A stretch of 64,000 nucleotides of DNA from assembly GCF_002895565.1 (NCBI RefSeq), contig NZ_AZRN01000006.1, positions 29,301 to 93,300 of the forward strand, read 5' to 3'. This stretch comes from Petrotoga mexicana DSM 14811. GTDB taxonomy: Bacteria; Thermotogota; Thermotogae; Petrotogales; Petrotogaceae. The translations under genes were made by a program, and so were the position numbers. Of this stretch, positions 45,660 through 55,162 are shown piece after piece. How positions within the stretch are numbered: position 1 is the first letter of the stretch; every line of letters starts with the position of its first letter. Under the pieces are notes generated by a model. It did no database searches and was not told the origin of the DNA. It saw only the letters and a program-made list of their open reading frames with translations.

Positions 45660-46489
45660 TTCGGTGATACCTCCTGTGAAACCAATTTTTTCCTTAATTT
45701 TTCATACCTATCAATGTAGCCTTCTTTTTCAACATTCAGAAATTCACCTATTATTATCTTATCTTTCAAGTCATTTTCATTCATATTTTTGGCTTTGCTC
45801 AACATAACAGAGTTATCTTTGAAATATTGCAACATTTGAGTAGGGCTTGTCATTTTGTTGTATCTTCCATAATAAGTATGACAATTTGTGACTATCTCAA
45901 CAACTGACATACCTTTGTGTTTTAAGGCGTTTTCTATGTATTTAACTGATAACATGTAATGAAAAACGGTGGATCTAGCGACGTAAGTGGCACCAGAAGT
46001 TATTGCAAGATTAACTGCATCAAAATTGTTTTCTAAATTCCCATAAGGAGAAGTTGAAGCGTAGGTTCCAGTAGGAGTTTCAGGGGAATATTGTCCGCCT
46101 GTCATGCCATAAATAGAATTGTTGAAGATAATAACTGTTAGATCCATATTTCTACGGCAAGCATGAATGAAATGATTCCCACCTATTGCTAGTATATCTC
46201 CATCTCCTCCCATTACTACCACATTAAACTCTGGTTTTGCTAATTTAACTCCAGTTGCAAAGGCAACAGCCCTTCCATGGAGTGTGTGCATAGTGTTAAA
46301 ATCAAGGTACCCAGTCACTCTTGAAGAACATCCTATTCCCGATATAACTGCCACCTTGTTTTTATCTAAACTTAAATTATCCACTGCTTCCACAAAATTT
46401 TTCATTATTATTCCATTACCACATCCGGGACACCACACATGAGTCATTCTGTCTTTTCTTAAATACTTAAAATATCTCTCTATAGGCAT
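45656..46489 (-). CDS. korB: 2-oxoacid:ferredoxin oxidoreductase, beta subunit
   Basis: 277-residue thiamine-diphosphate subunit. WCPGCGNGIIM and GIGCSSRV supply cluster cysteines, and GGDGDILAIGGNHFIHACRR, then NNSIYGMTGGQ, is the ThDP-Mg motif. Most like 2-oxoglutarate:ferredoxin oxidoreductase beta. It acts with the gamma gene that follows; the alpha partner must be elsewhere. Confidence 0.88.
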   Translation of the reverse strand: MPIERYFKYLRKDRMTHVWCPGCGNGIIMKNFVEAVDNLSLDKNKVAVISGIGCSSRVTGYLDFNTMHTLHGRAVAFATGVKLAKPEFNVVVMGGDGDILAIGGNHFIHACRRNMDLTVIIFNNSIYGMTGGQYSPETPTGTYASTSPYGNLENNFDAVNLAITSGATYVARSTVFHYMLSVKYIENALKHKGMSVVEIVTNCHTYYGRYNKMTSPTQMLQYFKDNSVMLSKAKNMNENDLKDKIIIGEFLNVEKEGYIDRYEKLRKKLVSQEVSPK

Positions 46490-46525
46490 TTTATCCCACC
46501 TTTCAACCTTGGTATTTGATTTTGA

Positions 46526-47035
46526 TCATTCGATAATTTTTGTTTGTATGTTGCACGTATTAAAAAACAATTGTGTTAGACTATCTGGATAGCCTTCTCT
46601 ATAATAAACCTTCTTGATGCCGGCATTTATTATCAACCTGGCACATACGGAACAAGGTTGATGCGTGATATAAATTGATGCGTTATCAGTACTAATCCCA
46701 AATTTAGCGGCTTGCATCAAGGCATTTTGTTCTGCATGAAGACCGTAACAAATTTCTTGGTTTTCTCCACTTTTTATACCTAAGTCGTCTCTTATACAAC
46801 CTATATCATCGCAGTGAGGAAAACCAGATGGTGGTTGATTGTAACCAGTCGCTAAGATCCTTTTTTCTTTTACTATTACGGCTCCAACCTTTCTATGCAA
46901 ACAGGTAGACCTTTTACTTACCAAATCCGCCACTTCCATAAAATATTTGTCCCAGTCTTTCCTTTCTTTGAATAAATTGGGATCATTAAAATTTTTATTT
47001 TTCAAATAACTTTCAACTTCGTCCTTCTTACCCAA
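46526..47035 (-). CDS. dCMP deaminase (ComEB type)
   Basis: 169 residues with the zinc cytidine-deaminase motif: YGLHAEQNALMQ (HAE) and THQPCSVCARLIINA (PCxxC). An additional CLHRKVGAVIVK segment fits dCMP/late-competence deaminases. It yields dUMP for thymidylate synthesis. Starts with TTG after GGGAGG (seven bases). Confidence 0.92.
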   Translation of the reverse strand: MGKKDEVESYLKNKNFNDPNLFKERKDWDKYFMEVADLVSKRSTCLHRKVGAVIVKEKRILATGYNQPPSGFPHCDDIGCIRDDLGIKSGENQEICYGLHAEQNALMQAAKFGISTDNASIYITHQPCSVCARLIINAGIKKVYYREGYPDSLTQLFFNTCNIQTKIIE

Positions 47036-47048
47036 GAAAAAGCCTCCC

Positions 47049-48191
47049 TTAAATTGAAGATATCTCTAATAACTTCTCAAAAACATACCTTGAAAAATTT
47101 AAGCCTTTTGTAGTTAATTTAATAGAATCATCAATAGATATATACCCGTCCAAATTATTTTTTGTCTGATTTAAGACATTATCAACCAAACTTTTAGAAA
47201 ACCTTTTTACCAAAGAGTCATAAGTTATTCCTCTTGTTAGTCTCAAAGACATAAAAAGGGTCTCTAACAATTCAGTAAACTCATCATTCACATTTTTTGT
47301 ATCGTATGGAAGTTCATCATCGTTTAATTTTGTAATATACGCTTTAACATCTGAGGTATTCACATATCTCTCGTTGTTGATATGCCCTCCTGCAGAAACC
47401 CCAAATCCTACATAATCTAAGTTATACCAATAAAATTGATTGTGAATACATTCTTTGTTGGGTAGGGACCAACTTGAAATTTCATATCTGTTATATTCTA
47501 ATTTTTCCAATTGATCATAGATATAATCAAGAAGTTCATCTACTAAGTCATCTTCCGGAAGTTTCATTTCCTTGATTTCAAGAAAATGTTTTAAAGGAGT
47601 ATTGTGTGAAGAATCCAATAAATAATAAGAAATATGAGAGGGTTTCATCTTTTCTATAAACTCTAAATTACTATTAACCGTCTCAAAATTTTCATAAGGT
47701 AATCCAAGAATAAAATCCACATTTATATTATCATAAAAAGATGTCAAAAGTTCATAAGATTCTAACCCTTTATTAAAATCATGGGCTCTTCCTACGGTTT
47801 TTAATATCTTATCAGAAGTACTTTGGAACCCCATAGATATTCTGTTAATCCCAATTTCCTTGTAAAGTTGTACTTTTTTCTCATCAACACTTTCGGGATT
47901 TACCTCTATCGTGAATTCCTCTAAATCAGATAGATCCATATGTTCTTGTAATGAACGAAAGGTTTGCAAAATAAATTCTTTCTCAACAAAAGATGGGGTT
48001 CCGCCTCCAAAATAAACCGTTCTAACCTTCCTATCTTTTAATTTTTCACCTTTCCAAGCGATTTCTTTGTATAATGCATTAAAATATTCTTCTTTTAAGG
48101 AAAAATCAGTTGTAGACACATAATCACAATAAAGGCATCTCTTCACACAAAAAGGTATGTGTAAATATACTGCAATATAATTAGAATTCAA
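47049..48191 (-). CDS. hemW: HemW-like radical SAM heme chaperone (CPO-like)
   Basis: 380 residues from the TTG at 48191 (AAAGGAGG upstream, 11-base spacing); a more distant ATG gives a spurious extension into the previous gene. YLHIPFCVKRCLYCDY carries the CxxxCxxC cluster motif, followed by VYFGGGTPSFVE and EVNPESVDEKK. HemW binds heme and delivers it; it is often misnamed coproporphyrinogen oxidase. It overlaps the barrel-protein gene by 11 bases. Confidence 0.88.
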   Translation of the reverse strand: MNSNYIAVYLHIPFCVKRCLYCDYVSTTDFSLKEEYFNALYKEIAWKGEKLKDRKVRTVYFGGGTPSFVEKEFILQTFRSLQEHMDLSDLEEFTIEVNPESVDEKKVQLYKEIGINRISMGFQSTSDKILKTVGRAHDFNKGLESYELLTSFYDNINVDFILGLPYENFETVNSNLEFIEKMKPSHISYYLLDSSHNTPLKHFLEIKEMKLPEDDLVDELLDYIYDQLEKLEYNRYEISSWSLPNKECIHNQFYWYNLDYVGFGVSAGGHINNERYVNTSDVKAYITKLNDDELPYDTKNVNDEFTELLETLFMSLRLTRGITYDSLVKRFSKSLVDNVLNQTKNNLDGYISIDDSIKLTTKGLNFSRYVFEKLLEISSI

Positions 48192-48972
48192 AAAACAAAC
48201 TTCCTCCTTTTTCGTTGAACGAAAAAAGTAGAGGCAACTTAAGATTTTCATTATAAAGATAAAATTCGTAAAAAAAGTCTTGACCAAAAGCTATTCTTGT
48301 ACCAAGATGCAACTGTTGACCGAATACATTCACAGGAATTGAGAATCCAATATTTGGATACCATTTTTGTTGTATCAGTGATGCTCCTATGTCTATCGTA
48401 TCTACATAGTAACTATCTAGGTTAACAAGAGGAATATTTAAATACAAACCATTTGAATAACCTAAACTAATAGGTATTTCTACAGGCCTAAATATTTGAG
48501 CCTTTACTTCAAATAGATTCATATTTTTATTGTTAAAAAGAAATAGATTTCCTATAGCATATGAAGGGGCATTGAACTTAGCTTGAATGAAGTTATATAT
48601 ATCGTGGTCGACATTTTTAACCTCAACTCTTTGAAAATTTTTTACTGTCAAAACTCCTAAAAAATTATTTTCAAGTTTGTACTCGTATCCCACACCAAAT
48701 TCACTGTTGTATACTGGTACATTTACAAACATTTTAAAAAAAGATTCTCCACTTTTCAATTTTATCGTCCTGTTAAAGATTTTATTTTCTATATATAAAG
48801 AGTTGTAATCGGAATAACCGATCTCTAATCCAAAATCTTCAAAAGATGACGTGGACAGTGAAAAGGTTGCTCCTTTATTCTCTATCTCTGGTTCAAAAGG
48901 AGTGTAACCTACATAAGATAAGATTACTGTCGAAATAAACATAAAAAACCAGATAAAATACAATTTTCTCAA
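48181..48972 (-). CDS. Beta-barrel-like envelope protein
   Basis: 263 residues from a TTG at 48972 (SD GAGGTGA). Signal peptide (about 1-20), then alternating aromatic/hydrophobic strands (FGLEIGYSDYNSLYIEN, FGVGYEYKLENNFLGVLTV). It ends in GGSLFFEF, a C-terminal Phe as on outer-membrane barrels. Probable outer-membrane (toga) protein; no family recognised. Confidence 0.65.
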   Translation of the reverse strand: MRKLYFIWFFMFISTVILSYVGYTPFEPEIENKGATFSLSTSSFEDFGLEIGYSDYNSLYIENKIFNRTIKLKSGESFFKMFVNVPVYNSEFGVGYEYKLENNFLGVLTVKNFQRVEVKNVDHDIYNFIQAKFNAPSYAIGNLFLFNNKNMNLFEVKAQIFRPVEIPISLGYSNGLYLNIPLVNLDSYYVDTIDIGASLIQQKWYPNIGFSIPVNVFGQQLHLGTRIAFGQDFFYEFYLYNENLKLPLLFSFNEKGGSLFFEF

Positions 48973-48995
48973 GGTTCATCACCTCGTGGTGATTA

Positions 48996-50429
48996 TCAAT
49001 TATCTTCAAGTAATTCTTTGAGTATTTCGTTTGTTTTTTGGGGGTTAGCTTTACCTTTCGTCTCTTTCATAACTTGGCCGACAAAAAATCCCAACAGCTT
49101 CTTTTTCCCATTTTTATATTTTTCAACACTATCGGTATTTTCTTTTAAGACATTTTCAATTATTTTTCTTAGTTCATCTTCGTTTTCTATTTGCTTTAAA
49201 CCTTTCTTTTCAACAATCTGTTTAGGGCTATCACCCGTTCTATACATCTCGGGAAATATATCTTTGGCGATCTTTGTTGAAATTGTATTCGTATCTAAAA
49301 GCATTTTTAATTCTGCAAAATGTTCGGGTTTAATTTTTACAGTTTCAATACTATCCTCATTTTCTTTCATCTCTCTTAATAACTCAGTTAAGATAAAATT
49401 ACTAACAAATTTGGCATCCTTAGCCAATTCTACACATCTTTCATAATAATCAGCTAACTCTTTGTCTGAAGAGAGAATTTGTGCATCATATTCAGGTATA
49501 TTGTACTGTGAAACAAACCTTTTAGCTTTCTCTTCTGGCATTTCCGGAATGAGTTTTTTAACGGTTTCAATAAGTTCATCGTTCAGAATCAGTATAGGGA
49601 GATCTGGTTCGGGAAAATACCTGTAGTCCATTTCCTCTTCTTTTGTTCTCATTGAAAATGTCTCTTTTTTGTTGGCATCCCAACCTCTCGTTTCTTGTAT
49701 TAACTCTCCACCTTTTTCTAAATTATTGATAATTCTATCTCTTTCATATTCTAACGCTTTTTCTACAAATTTGAATGAGTTTATATTCTTAATCTCTACC
49801 CTTTTACTTATTTCTTTGTTTTCTTGGTTGAGAATAGAAATATTTGCATCACATCTCAAGGCTCCTTTTTCCATATCACCCGTTGAAACATCAGCGTACC
49901 TAAGCAAATTTCTTAATTTCTCCATAAAAATCCTTGCCTGTTTAGGAGTCTCAATATCCGGTTCTGTTACAATCTCTAAAAGAGGTATACCTGCTCTATT
50001 AAAATCTATTAAACTTTCTTGAGCAGAGGAAATTTGATCACCTTCATGAAGCATCTTAGCGGTATCTTCTTCCAAATGCATTCTTCTTATTCTTATCTTT
50101 TTGCCTTCAACGTCGATGTATCCACCACTTACTATGGGATGAAAATATTGTGTAATTTGATAACCTTTTGGCAAATCAGGGTAAAAATAATTCTTTCTAT
50201 CAAACCTAGAAAACTTATTTATCTGCCCATTTAGTATTAATCCAGTTTTTATCGCAAGTTTAAGCGCTTCTTCGTTTAATACCGGCAATGTTCCAGGTTG
50301 CCCCGTACACACTGGGCAAATATTAATATTCGGCTCAGCTTCAAAATGTTCTGTACTGCATGAACAAAAGGCTTTAGATTTTGTTAGTAATTGGGCGTGT
50401 ATTTCCAATCCTATAATGGTTTTATACAT
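48996..50429 (-). CDS. gatB: Asp/Glu-tRNA(Asn/Gln) amidotransferase subunit B
   Basis: 477 residues. GLEIHAQLLTKSKAFCSCS, CPVCTGQPGTLPVLN, RFDRKNYFYPDLPKGYQITQ and DFNRAGIPLLEIVTEPD are GatB signatures; the C-terminal YqeY-like helical domain is present. With GatA (overlap 50422-50429) and GatC it converts Glu-tRNA(Gln)/Asp-tRNA(Asn). gatC is not in this window. Confidence 0.97.
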   Translation of the reverse strand: MYKTIIGLEIHAQLLTKSKAFCSCSTEHFEAEPNINICPVCTGQPGTLPVLNEEALKLAIKTGLILNGQINKFSRFDRKNYFYPDLPKGYQITQYFHPIVSGGYIDVEGKKIRIRRMHLEEDTAKMLHEGDQISSAQESLIDFNRAGIPLLEIVTEPDIETPKQARIFMEKLRNLLRYADVSTGDMEKGALRCDANISILNQENKEISKRVEIKNINSFKFVEKALEYERDRIINNLEKGGELIQETRGWDANKKETFSMRTKEEEMDYRYFPEPDLPILILNDELIETVKKLIPEMPEEKAKRFVSQYNIPEYDAQILSSDKELADYYERCVELAKDAKFVSNFILTELLREMKENEDSIETVKIKPEHFAELKMLLDTNTISTKIAKDIFPEMYRTGDSPKQIVEKKGLKQIENEDELRKIIENVLKENTDSVEKYKNGKKKLLGFFVGQVMKETKGKANPQKTNEILKELLEDN

Positions 50430-51792
50430 AATTTTTCAACTCCCTAGGGGTCTCTTTAAAGAAATTGTCTGCTATAGTTAATAGTTCCTCATCTTTCATG
50501 TAGCGACCAATGAATTGTATACCAAAAGGTAACCCTTGGACATCACCAAAGGGAATACTTATGGCAGGTGACCCAGTTAAATTCGCAGGAATTGTAAAAA
50601 TATCCATTAAATAATAGTCTAAAGGTTTTAACTTTTCCCCTATCTTTGGTGGAAGAACAGGAGATGTGGGGGTCATTATCAAATGATAATCATTCAAAAT
50701 TTCCTTCATTTTGTTACTCAACAATTTTCTTACTTTTGAGGCCTTTGAGTAATATTGATCATAATAAAGAGAAGAAAGGTTAAAAGTCCCCATCATTATT
50801 CTCCTTTTTACCTCTATTCCTAAGCCACCCTCTCTGGTAGCTTTATACATTTTATTTAAACCTAAGGCATGGTTCCTCAATCCGTATTTGACTCCATCGT
50901 ATCTTGAAAGATTGGATGAGGCTTCAGCAGGAGCTATTATATAATAAATAGCTACTGAATATTCCAGTTCTGGTATATCTTTTATATCAACTTTTGCTCC
51001 TTTGCTTCTCAAAAAGTTAATAACCCTTTCAAATTGTTTTATTACATTATCATCTGCATTTTCATGGTAAACAACCTTTGGAATGCAAATTTTAGTTTGG
51101 GATAAATCAATATCTACATCTTTTACGAGATCTTTATCATGCTCCAATGTGGTTGAATCCTTGGGATCTTTTCCTTTCATAATTTCTGTAACCGTTCTGA
51201 CGTCCTTAACATTATTTGCAAAAACACCTATTTGATCCAATGAAGATGAAAAGGCTGTTAAACCGTATCGTGATATCATACCGTATGAAGGCTTAAATCC
51301 TACAACACCACAAAAAGCGGCAGGTTGTCTTACCGATCCCCCAGTATCGGATCCCAAAGAAAATGGAACGTATCCTGCTGCTACAGCTGCAGCTGAACCT
51401 CCACTACTACCCCCTGGAACCCTGTTTAAATTCTTAGGATTTTTTACAGGTCCAAAGGCTGAATGCTCGTTGGTATTACCCATGGCGAACTCGTCCATAT
51501 TAGTTTTCCCTACTACTGTAAAACCTGCTTTTAAAAGTTTTTCAACGGCAGTTGCGGTGTAAGGGGAATTATAATTTTCAAGGATTTTAGAACCGTTTGT
51601 TGTTTTTGTACCTTCAACTAATATGTTATCCTTGACCAAAAAAGGTATGCCAAAGTAATTGCCATCTTTGTTGCCTTCTACCTTTTCTATTCTTAAAACC
51701 GAATTTATTTCTTTATCTCTTTCATAAATCCTTTTGATTCTTTCTTCTATAACATTTTTACCAACCAAATCGTCTAGGGTCAAATATATCAC
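50422..51792 (-). CDS. gatA: Asp/Glu-tRNA(Asn/Gln) amidotransferase subunit A
   Basis: 456-residue amidase. The Ser-cisSer-Lys triad is intact: FLVKDNI near 52, PGGSSGGSAAAVAAG and GSDTGGSVRQPAAFCG. It releases ammonia from glutamine for GatB. It overlaps gatB by eight bases. Confidence 0.97.
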   Translation of the reverse strand: MIYLTLDDLVGKNVIEERIKRIYERDKEINSVLRIEKVEGNKDGNYFGIPFLVKDNILVEGTKTTNGSKILENYNSPYTATAVEKLLKAGFTVVGKTNMDEFAMGNTNEHSAFGPVKNPKNLNRVPGGSSGGSAAAVAAGYVPFSLGSDTGGSVRQPAAFCGVVGFKPSYGMISRYGLTAFSSSLDQIGVFANNVKDVRTVTEIMKGKDPKDSTTLEHDKDLVKDVDIDLSQTKICIPKVVYHENADDNVIKQFERVINFLRSKGAKVDIKDIPELEYSVAIYYIIAPAEASSNLSRYDGVKYGLRNHALGLNKMYKATREGGLGIEVKRRIMMGTFNLSSLYYDQYYSKASKVRKLLSNKMKEILNDYHLIMTPTSPVLPPKIGEKLKPLDYYLMDIFTIPANLTGSPAISIPFGDVQGLPFGIQFIGRYMKDEELLTIADNFFKETPRELKNYV

Positions 51793-51810
51793 CTCAAAAA
51801 AGAGTTTTAA

Positions 51811-52491
51811 TTAAAATATGTAATATCTAAAATCGAATATCAAAAGTAAAATAAAACTTGCAATAATTAATCCGTAAGACAAGTAAGAAAGCGTTCTCCA
51901 TGTTTGGTAACTCCTCTTCGTGTACCTTATAGGTGTTAACCAGCCAAAGGTAAAACCTATCCCTAATCCTCCTAAATGGGCAAAATTGTTTATATTAGCA
52001 CCCGGTAAGAATCCCCAGATCACGTTTATTAAGATAATTGGGAGTAGAGCGGTACCTGTTACAGGTCTTAATATAGTAGGGGTATCGTGTCTAAATCCCG
52101 CTCCAAAAAGTAGGCCTATCAATCCGAATATTGCACCTGATGCTCCTACAGAGATTGCACTGGGTAAAAATAAGTGGGTTAAAAGATTACCAAAAATACC
52201 TGATAACATGTATATAGAAATGAATCTTTCTTTTCCATAAGCCCTTTCAACTAAGTTACCCACGTAAAATAAAGCGATCATATTGAAAAATATGTGAAAT
52301 AGGCCACCATGAACAAACATTGAAGTAATCAGTCTGAACCATTCTCCAGCTGTGATTAAATTACCTAGTTGGGCACCAAAAAGTATGTATATACGTGGGT
52401 TAGAAAAAGCGCTTATACCGCCAAATAAAAACATCATTATAAATATTAAAACATTCAACATTATTAAGTAACTTGTGACATTTCTTTGCAT
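51811..52491 (-). CDS. Rhomboid-family intramembrane serine protease
   Basis: 226 residues, six or seven helices. The catalytic serine motif GASGAIFGLIG, the histidine in NFAHLGGLGIGF and the N-terminal MFVHGGLFHIFFNM pattern are all intact. SD AAAGGAG. It follows a GC-rich repeat downstream of pheT. Confidence 0.93.
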   Translation of the reverse strand: MQRNVTSYLIMLNVLIFIMMFLFGGISAFSNPRIYILFGAQLGNLITAGEWFRLITSMFVHGGLFHIFFNMIALFYVGNLVERAYGKERFISIYMLSGIFGNLLTHLFLPSAISVGASGAIFGLIGLLFGAGFRHDTPTILRPVTGTALLPIILINVIWGFLPGANINNFAHLGGLGIGFTFGWLTPIRYTKRSYQTWRTLSYLSYGLIIASFILLLIFDFRYYIF

Positions 52492-52532
52492 CTCTTTCTC
52501 CTTTCTTTATCTATTACTGTCTTTATAAATTC

Positions 52533-52653
52533 TAAAACTTACTTTAGCACCCCTTCGCCCTGCATCCCACCCACAATTGGATGGGAAGGCTCCGCCCTGT
52601 AACCCTTTAAAAATCAAAATTTTATTTTTGAAAATCTTTTTATTACTAAAGTG
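52533..52653. repeat. GC-rich intergenic mosaic repeat, copy 3 (most complete)
   Basis: Lies between pheT and the rhomboid gene. It has AAAACTTACTTTAG at one end and ACTAAAGTGTCT at the other (a shared ACTTTAG inverted repeat), with a GC-rich core (CACCCCTTCGCCCTGCATCC). The left part matches copy 1, the right part copies 2 and 4. Confidence 0.7.
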
Positions 52654-52684
52654 TCTATTATCTATATCTAGGTCAATCTTATGC

Positions 52685-55117
52685 CTAGCTTTCTCGAAGT
52701 TTGATCCCTTTATTGTTCAAACTTTCTAAAATAGATCTTTCGACTTGATTGACTTCTTCTTCCGTCAAAGTTTTATTTTCTGATCTATAAACTATTGAAA
52801 CGGTTATACTTGTTTTATCTTCTTCTATGTTTTTTCCTCTGTAAACATCAAAAATTTTAAAATCTTCTACAATATCTGCCACATTTATTATTATTTCTTG
52901 AATCTCTTTAAATTCAATGTTTAGTGGAACAATCATAGAATACTCTCTTTTGATAGCAGGAAAATCTACTTTTCTGAATTCTCTTTTTATTTCCTTCTTA
53001 CCTTCAAATATTTTGTTTAAGTTAATCTCACAGATATATATTGGATCTTTTATTTCGTAATAATTATCGGCTATCACTGGATCAAGTAAACCTAAAAAGC
53101 CAACTTCTTCACTGTTAATAAATAAAAGAGCACTTTGTGCTTTCAAAAAACCAGATTGATCGTTTCTTACGTATTCTACTTTTACATGGAATTCATTCAA
53201 CAAGTTTTCTAAAGCACCTTTTACAGAATAAAATGTAACCTCTCTCTTATCTGTGAAATCATCATTATTTTCTCTTCCCGTAGCCACAAAGGCAAGGTTA
53301 GTAAATTCCTTGGCACCTGTCTCACTACCTTTCTCTGCTTGGAAAACTTTATCAATTTCGAACATTTTTATATCTTTTATTTGATTTCTATAATTAAATG
53401 AAGCTGAATCCAATAAACCATATATCAATTTGGATGACATGTATTCTAATTCTGAGGAGATAGGATTAATCAATTTTAAATCCAATCCGCTTTCCATCCA
53501 CATTCTATTGCCATTGTTCAATGGAAAGGTCTTTGCCTCATGATAACCGTTAGCCAACATAATATCCGCTACCTTCTCTTTAAAAGAAACAAAATCTCCC
53601 TTACTTCCTATCATTCCATTTAGATTTGGGAAAGCAGACTGTATTTTTGAGTAGCCATAAACTCTACCAACCTCTTCAACAAGATCAATTTCTTGGGTAA
53701 TATCTGGCCTTTTTGTAGGAATAGAAACCTTCCATTCTTCATCTATTGTATCAAAGGATAAATTCGTTTTCTTGTTTACATCTTCCATTTCCTTCTGGTG
53801 TGAACTTTTTTCCACTTTTGTGAAAGGGAAATCTAATTTTTTTAATATTTGTTCAATTTCTTTTTCTGCTAATTCTTTTCCCAATCTATTGTTTATATAA
53901 CTTTTTTTAATCGATATTTCTTTATTTTTTATAGGTTCGGGATAAATATCCGTTGTAGGTCCGTCTACTTTTCCCCCTGCCAATTCGTTAATCAATTTAA
54001 TCAATCTACCCATTACCATCTCACTATTGTTTGGATCAACTCCTCTTTCAAAACGATACGAAGAATCAGAGGTTATCTTATGGTAAGTGGAAGACCTTCT
54101 TATATTAACAGGATCAAAATGGGCAACTTCTAGTAAGATATCTTTCGTATTTTCGTTGATACCGCTTAATTCTCCCCCCATTATGCCTCCAAGTGCAATT
54201 ATGTTATCACCGTCGGTTATAAGTGTTTCTGCTCCTTCCATGGTGTACTCTTTACCGTCTAAAAGAAGGATTTTTTCACCTTTTTTAGCTTTTCTAACAA
54301 TTATTTGATCCCCTATAAGATCTAAATCAAATGCATGGATAGGGTGACCTGTTTCTAACATTACATAGTTCGTTATATCTACAATATTGTTTATACTTCT
54401 TATTCCTGATCTTCCCAACCTTTTAACAAGCCACATTGGGGATGGTCCAACTTTTACATCTTTTACAACTGTTGCCATATATCGATTACATTTTTCATAT
54501 TCTATTCTTACGGGAAACCCGTCACCTTTACTAATTTTTATATACTCAGGTAATTTAAATCCTACACCACAATCTATCGTTTCTAACTCTTTGGCAACAC
54601 CTAAATAAGAAAGTAAATCAGGTCTATTGGGAAGTATCTCTATCTCTAAAACGTGGTCATACAGATCAAAAAATTTTACAAAATCTGTTCCATTCGGAAC
54701 ATCATCTATTATTCTGTAAATTTTATCCGCATCACTAGATATACCTAATTCCTTCAAAGAACACATCATTCCCTGAGAGATTACTCCCTTGAACTCTCGT
54801 TCTTCTATTTTTATATTGTTTGCTAAAGTCGCCCCAGGAAGTGCAACTGGAACTTTTTCTCCAACCTTAACCGTAAGGTCCCCAGTGACTATATTTTTGA
54901 TCTCTTTCCCCACGTCTATCTTACAAATTACTAAATTATCAGCATTTTCAACTGGGGTTATTTCCTTAATCTCTCCAACTGTTATATTATTAAGATTATT
55001 CCCCATTTTTTCAAAACCTTCTACATCTACAGAGTGAAGTTTTATCTCTTTTACTAATTCTTCGATATTTTTTGTGACTTTTATATAATCTTCAAGCCAA
55101 TTTAAAGATACTTTCAT
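52685..55117 (-). CDS. pheT: Phenylalanyl-tRNA synthetase beta subunit
   Basis: 810 residues. N-terminal tRNA-binding (EMAP-like) domain with GEIKEITPVENADNLVICKI, B3/B4 and B5 domains, the GETGHPIHAFDLD-like ETGHPIHAFDLDLIG segment, and the C-terminal anticodon-binding fold. It pairs with PheS, encoded just upstream. Confidence 0.96.
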   Translation of the reverse strand: MKVSLNWLEDYIKVTKNIEELVKEIKLHSVDVEGFEKMGNNLNNITVGEIKEITPVENADNLVICKIDVGKEIKNIVTGDLTVKVGEKVPVALPGATLANNIKIEEREFKGVISQGMMCSLKELGISSDADKIYRIIDDVPNGTDFVKFFDLYDHVLEIEILPNRPDLLSYLGVAKELETIDCGVGFKLPEYIKISKGDGFPVRIEYEKCNRYMATVVKDVKVGPSPMWLVKRLGRSGIRSINNIVDITNYVMLETGHPIHAFDLDLIGDQIIVRKAKKGEKILLLDGKEYTMEGAETLITDGDNIIALGGIMGGELSGINENTKDILLEVAHFDPVNIRRSSTYHKITSDSSYRFERGVDPNNSEMVMGRLIKLINELAGGKVDGPTTDIYPEPIKNKEISIKKSYINNRLGKELAEKEIEQILKKLDFPFTKVEKSSHQKEMEDVNKKTNLSFDTIDEEWKVSIPTKRPDITQEIDLVEEVGRVYGYSKIQSAFPNLNGMIGSKGDFVSFKEKVADIMLANGYHEAKTFPLNNGNRMWMESGLDLKLINPISSELEYMSSKLIYGLLDSASFNYRNQIKDIKMFEIDKVFQAEKGSETGAKEFTNLAFVATGRENNDDFTDKREVTFYSVKGALENLLNEFHVKVEYVRNDQSGFLKAQSALLFINSEEVGFLGLLDPVIADNYYEIKDPIYICEINLNKIFEGKKEIKREFRKVDFPAIKREYSMIVPLNIEFKEIQEIIINVADIVEDFKIFDVYRGKNIEEDKTSITVSIVYRSENKTLTEEEVNQVERSILESLNNKGIKLRES

Positions 55118-55162
55118 TGTTACCTCCCTCTAAAATTTTGCTTGTCAATGATGGATAGTTGA

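Noticed and set aside
48996..51792. Missing gatC as a defect of the amidotransferase
   Set aside because: gatC is small and often located away from gatAB; its absence from this window is not evidence of loss.
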